Part shown: piece after piece, positions 61,763 to 64,000 of the stretch
Layout: every line of letters starts with the position of its first letter
Numbering within the stretch: position 1 is the stretch's first letter
Origin: JBBDRJ01 sp963766295
GTDB taxonomy: Bacteria; Actinomycetota; JAICYB01
Direction of reading: 5' to 3'
NCBI GenBank assembly: GCA_963766295.1
Contig: CAVXYW010000001.1
Location: forward strand, 1 to 64,000
DNA: 64,000 bases
Position numbers and translations under genes: made by a program
The notes under the pieces: generated by a model
What the model was told of the DNA's origin: nothing
What the model saw: the letters and a program-made list of their open reading frames with translations, nothing else
Database searches by the model: none

Positions 61763-63600
61763 TCCAGAGCTCGGAGATCACAGTGCGCGCGAGTTGGATC
61801 AGCCGCGCTTTCCTCGCTGCGGTAGTCGCAGCCGCCGCCTTTCCCCTGATCGGTGAGTATCCGGCCCTTGTCGGAACCCTCGCTGTGGTCTTCGGGCTCG
61901 TAGCGCTGGGGTTCGTGGTCCTGACGGGCTGGGCCGGCCAACTCTCACTCGGTCAAGTCGTTCCGTACGGCCTGGGTGGTTACGCAGCGGCGTGGCTCGG
62001 AGACCAGGTCGGCATCCCGATGGCTCTGGCGATCCCGCTGGCCGCCATCGTTGTCATCCCCGCCTCTGCTCTCGTCGGTCTTGCCGCCGAAAGACTTCGC
62101 GGCCTCGATCTCGCCATCGGTACCTTCGCGCTCGCGCTCGTCTGTCAGTTGCTCGTATTCGGGAGCCTGGGACGTGCCCTTGTGGACGACACGAGTGGGA
62201 CGGCTTCCGTCGTGCAGGTCGTTCGTCCGAGTCTGTTCTCGCTCGACCTCGATTCGAATCGATCCTTCTACCTGTATGCACTCGTGCTCGGCGCCCTCGC
62301 GTACGCCGCGGTCGCCTGGCTCGGCCGCATCGCGACCGGACGTGAGCTTCTGGCTCTCGGTGACGATCCGACACGCGCCGCTGTTGCAGGTGTTCCGGTC
62401 AACCGTTTGCGCATGTACGCGTTCGTTGTTGCGGGGATGCTCGCATCACTGGCCGGCGGGATCCTCGCCGCCGCGCGCGAAGCCGTTACTCCCGAGACGT
62501 TCACCGCTTTCGAGTCCTTGAATCTGCTCGCCATCGCCGTCGTCGGAGGCTTGAGCACAGTTCGCGGCGCAGTGATCGCGGGAGCGTTCGGAGCAATTCT
62601 TCCCGAGCTCGCGCGCGTCGACCCGTTCCGGTTCTTGCAAGGACGACTTACCCTCGTTTACGGACTCGCGTTGGTCCTCGTCTTGCTCGCGCGCCGAGGG
62701 GGCCTCGCAGCTGCGATCGGCCTCGACAGGAGGCCAGAACCCGATCTCGCGGGCGGTGAAGATCTCGCGCCGGCCGCCGCACCCACCGAACGTGGATCGC
62801 TCCTCCGTATCGAAGGCTTACGCGTCGACTACGGCGCCACTCGCGCCGTCGACGACATCACGCTTCGCATAGCGCCCGGAGAGTTCGTCGCACTGGTTGG
62901 CCCGAACGGCGCCGGCAAGTCAAGCGTCTTCGACGTCGCCAGCGGTCTGCTGCTCCCGGCCGCCGGGCGCGTTTACTTCGACGGAACCGACATCACCGAT
63001 CACTCGCCCGAAGGCAGAGCCGCGCTGGGACTCGGACGAACGTTCCAAGCCGCACGTGTCTTCCAATCGTTGTCAGTTGGCGAGAACCTCCTCGTCGCCG
63101 CGCATCAATCCGGACGAGCCGTCGCGCACGCCGTTGCCGGCAAGCTCCTCGACCAACTCGACCTTCGCGAAGTCGAAACGGAGCTGCCCGGCTCCCTTCC
63201 CTTCGGTTCCTTACGTCTCTTGGAAGTCGGACTCGCGCTGGCCGGACGTCCCGGGCTGCTGCTACTGGACGAACCCGCCGCCGGCCTCGACGGAACCGAT
63301 CTCGACCGCCTGGCCGAGTTGCTCGAAGACCTCGGCCGCGGCGGCGTATCAGTCTTGCTCGTCGATCACGACCTCGCTTTCGTCGGCCGGGTAGCACAAC
63401 GCGTGGTTGTGATGGATCAGGGACGCATCATCGCCGACGACACTCCGCGCAAGGTTGCGTCGAACCGCGGAGTGCAGGAAGCGTTCCTCGGAACCACCGC
63501 CCGCGAGCTTGCTCCCGTTAAAAAGCGTTCGAGCCGCAAGAAGACAAAGCGACCGGCCAAGCGAAGTCGTAGAAAGGACCTCACCCGTGCTTCGCGCTGA
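61759..63600 (+). CDS. Fused LivM permease-LivG ATPase
   Basis: 613 residues in one chain: a LivM-like permease (~1-320; VLTGWAGQLSLGQVVPYGLGG, VGGLSTVRGAVIAGAFG) and a LivG-like ATPase (~350-585; Walker A GPNGAGKSS, Walker B LLLLDEPAAGLD, LLVDHDL). The usual signature is replaced by PFGSLRLLE. A Lys/Arg tail (KKRSSRKKTKRPAKRSRR) ends it, echoing the tail of the first LivG. GTG start overlaps the LivH stop. Confidence 0.9.
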   Translation: MIQSSEITVRASWISRAFLAAVVAAAAFPLIGEYPALVGTLAVVFGLVALGFVVLTGWAGQLSLGQVVPYGLGGYAAAWLGDQVGIPMALAIPLAAIVVIPASALVGLAAERLRGLDLAIGTFALALVCQLLVFGSLGRALVDDTSGTASVVQVVRPSLFSLDLDSNRSFYLYALVLGALAYAAVAWLGRIATGRELLALGDDPTRAAVAGVPVNRLRMYAFVVAGMLASLAGGILAAAREAVTPETFTAFESLNLLAIAVVGGLSTVRGAVIAGAFGAILPELARVDPFRFLQGRLTLVYGLALVLVLLARRGGLAAAIGLDRRPEPDLAGGEDLAPAAAPTERGSLLRIEGLRVDYGATRAVDDITLRIAPGEFVALVGPNGAGKSSVFDVASGLLLPAAGRVYFDGTDITDHSPEGRAALGLGRTFQAARVFQSLSVGENLLVAAHQSGRAVAHAVAGKLLDQLDLREVETELPGSLPFGSLRLLEVGLALAGRPGLLLLDEPAAGLDGTDLDRLAELLEDLGRGGVSVLLVDHDLAFVGRVAQRVVVMDQGRIIADDTPRKVASNRGVQEAFLGTTARELAPVKKRSSRKKTKRPAKRSRRKDLTRASR

Positions 63601-64000
63601 CAAGGTCGAGGTTCGTTACGGCGCGATCACTGCCGTGCGCGGAGTTTCGCTTCGCGTCGAACAAGGCGAAGCGCTCGCCGTGCTCGGACCCAACGGCGCA
63701 GGCAAGACGAGCTTGCTCCGCGCTGTTTCGGGATCGATACGGCACTCCGGGGCCGTGAAGGTTGACGGCACCGAGGTAACGTCGCCGGAACGTGCGCTCG
63801 CGGCGGGCGTAGCGCATGTTCCGCAGGGCCGGGGATTGTTCCGCCGTTTGACGGTTGCCCAGAATGTCGCGCTCGGAGCGGCGGGTTCCCGCCGCATGCA
63901 GCGCAACACCTCTATCGCCGAGGCCCTTGAGCGGATACCCGAGCTCGAGGGTTGGTGGGACCGGCGGGTTGGATCGCTGTCGGGCGGCGAGCAGGTGCTC
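63587..64000 (+). CDS. livF: LivF-type ABC ATPase (3' partial)
   Basis: 138 residues to the window edge. Walker A GPNGAGKTS, LivF-type VPQGRGLFRRLTV, signature LSGGEQVL just before the end. GTG start inside the end of the previous gene (14-base overlap). Together with LivMG it completes the second importer. Confidence 0.92.
   Translation, partial: MLRADKVEVRYGAITAVRGVSLRVEQGEALAVLGPNGAGKTSLLRAVSGSIRHSGAVKVDGTEVTSPERALAAGVAHVPQGRGLFRRLTVAQNVALGAAGSRRMQRNTSIAEALERIPELEGWWDRRVGSLSGGEQVL

Overview
The window looks like chromosomal DNA from a high-GC actinobacterium, probably an uncultured, deep-branching Actinomycetota lineage. This is judged from gene content only: a MoeA-like protein beside a GlpR-like membrane protein, several class III nucleotide cyclases (one alpha/beta-hydrolase fusion, one six-helix HAMP type), a wax ester/DGAT acyltransferase, an LLM flavin oxidoreductase, a fused acyl-CoA dehydrogenase and many GTG/TTG starts. 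Some genes have an archaeal flavour: the MgtE-like permease with its PhoU/TrkA-C partner, a translin-family protein, and a relative of archaeal fructose-bisphosphate aldolase/phosphatase. No rRNA, CRISPR array, transposase, integrase or phage gene was seen.

Layout. 0-9.3 kb: a TPR-cyclase cut by the window edge, GNAT, SDR, patatin, an AAA remnant, a membrane cyclase, tRNA-Ala, a TetR regulator coupled to an LLM oxidoreductase, and a two-gene ABC exporter. 9.3-13.4 kb: translin-family gene, then a tight run of acyl-CoA dehydrogenase, DUF2961/GH172 and aldo-keto reductase. 13.5-15.8 kb: a Gly-rich LPXTG surface protein with an apparent CTG start. 15.9-20.4 kb: GlpR-like and degenerate MoeA genes, then the MgtE-like/PhoU-TrkA pair. 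20.4-28.8 kb: a branched-chain-amino-acid-type ABC system with fused parts (LivHM, MFS-LivF, LivG), a lipoprotein, and a divergent membrane-anchored binding protein across a palindromic operator. 28.9-36.7 kb: GalU, a divergent FBP aldolase/phosphatase relative, FmdB-MTAP-UppP, UDP-glucose dehydrogenase and UDP-xylose synthase, SDR. 36.7-44 kb: an orphan PilB-type ATPase, two hydrolases, NTF2-like and SRPBCC proteins, WS/DGAT, a structured non-coding stretch, PurT. 44-46 kb: a TasA-like protein with a SipW-type signal peptidase that carries its own substrate-like segment and an Fn3 domain. 46.2-49.9 kb: fused FadE, thioesterase, beta-carbonic anhydrase. 49.9-57.6 kb: a 1350-residue repeat protein, an ABC-F ATPase, a secreted alpha/beta hydrolase. 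57.7-59.4 kb: a duplicated tRNA-Arg segment flanking a hydrolase-cyclase gene. 59.5 kb to the end: a second Liv-type system (binding lipoprotein, LivH, LivM-LivG fusion, LivF cut by the edge).

Genes that work together: GalU, UDP-glucose dehydrogenase and UDP-xylose synthase form a route from glucose-1-phosphate to UDP-xylose. The acyl-CoA dehydrogenases, thioesterase and WS/DGAT point to acyl-CoA and neutral lipid metabolism. Two separate Liv-type importers suggest heavy use of amino acids or similar small solutes. Four otherwise convincing genes (TetR, ABC-2 permease, MFS-LivF, secreted hydrolase) are each broken by one single-base indel; base-calling error is the simplest explanation, so they are annotated across the shift.
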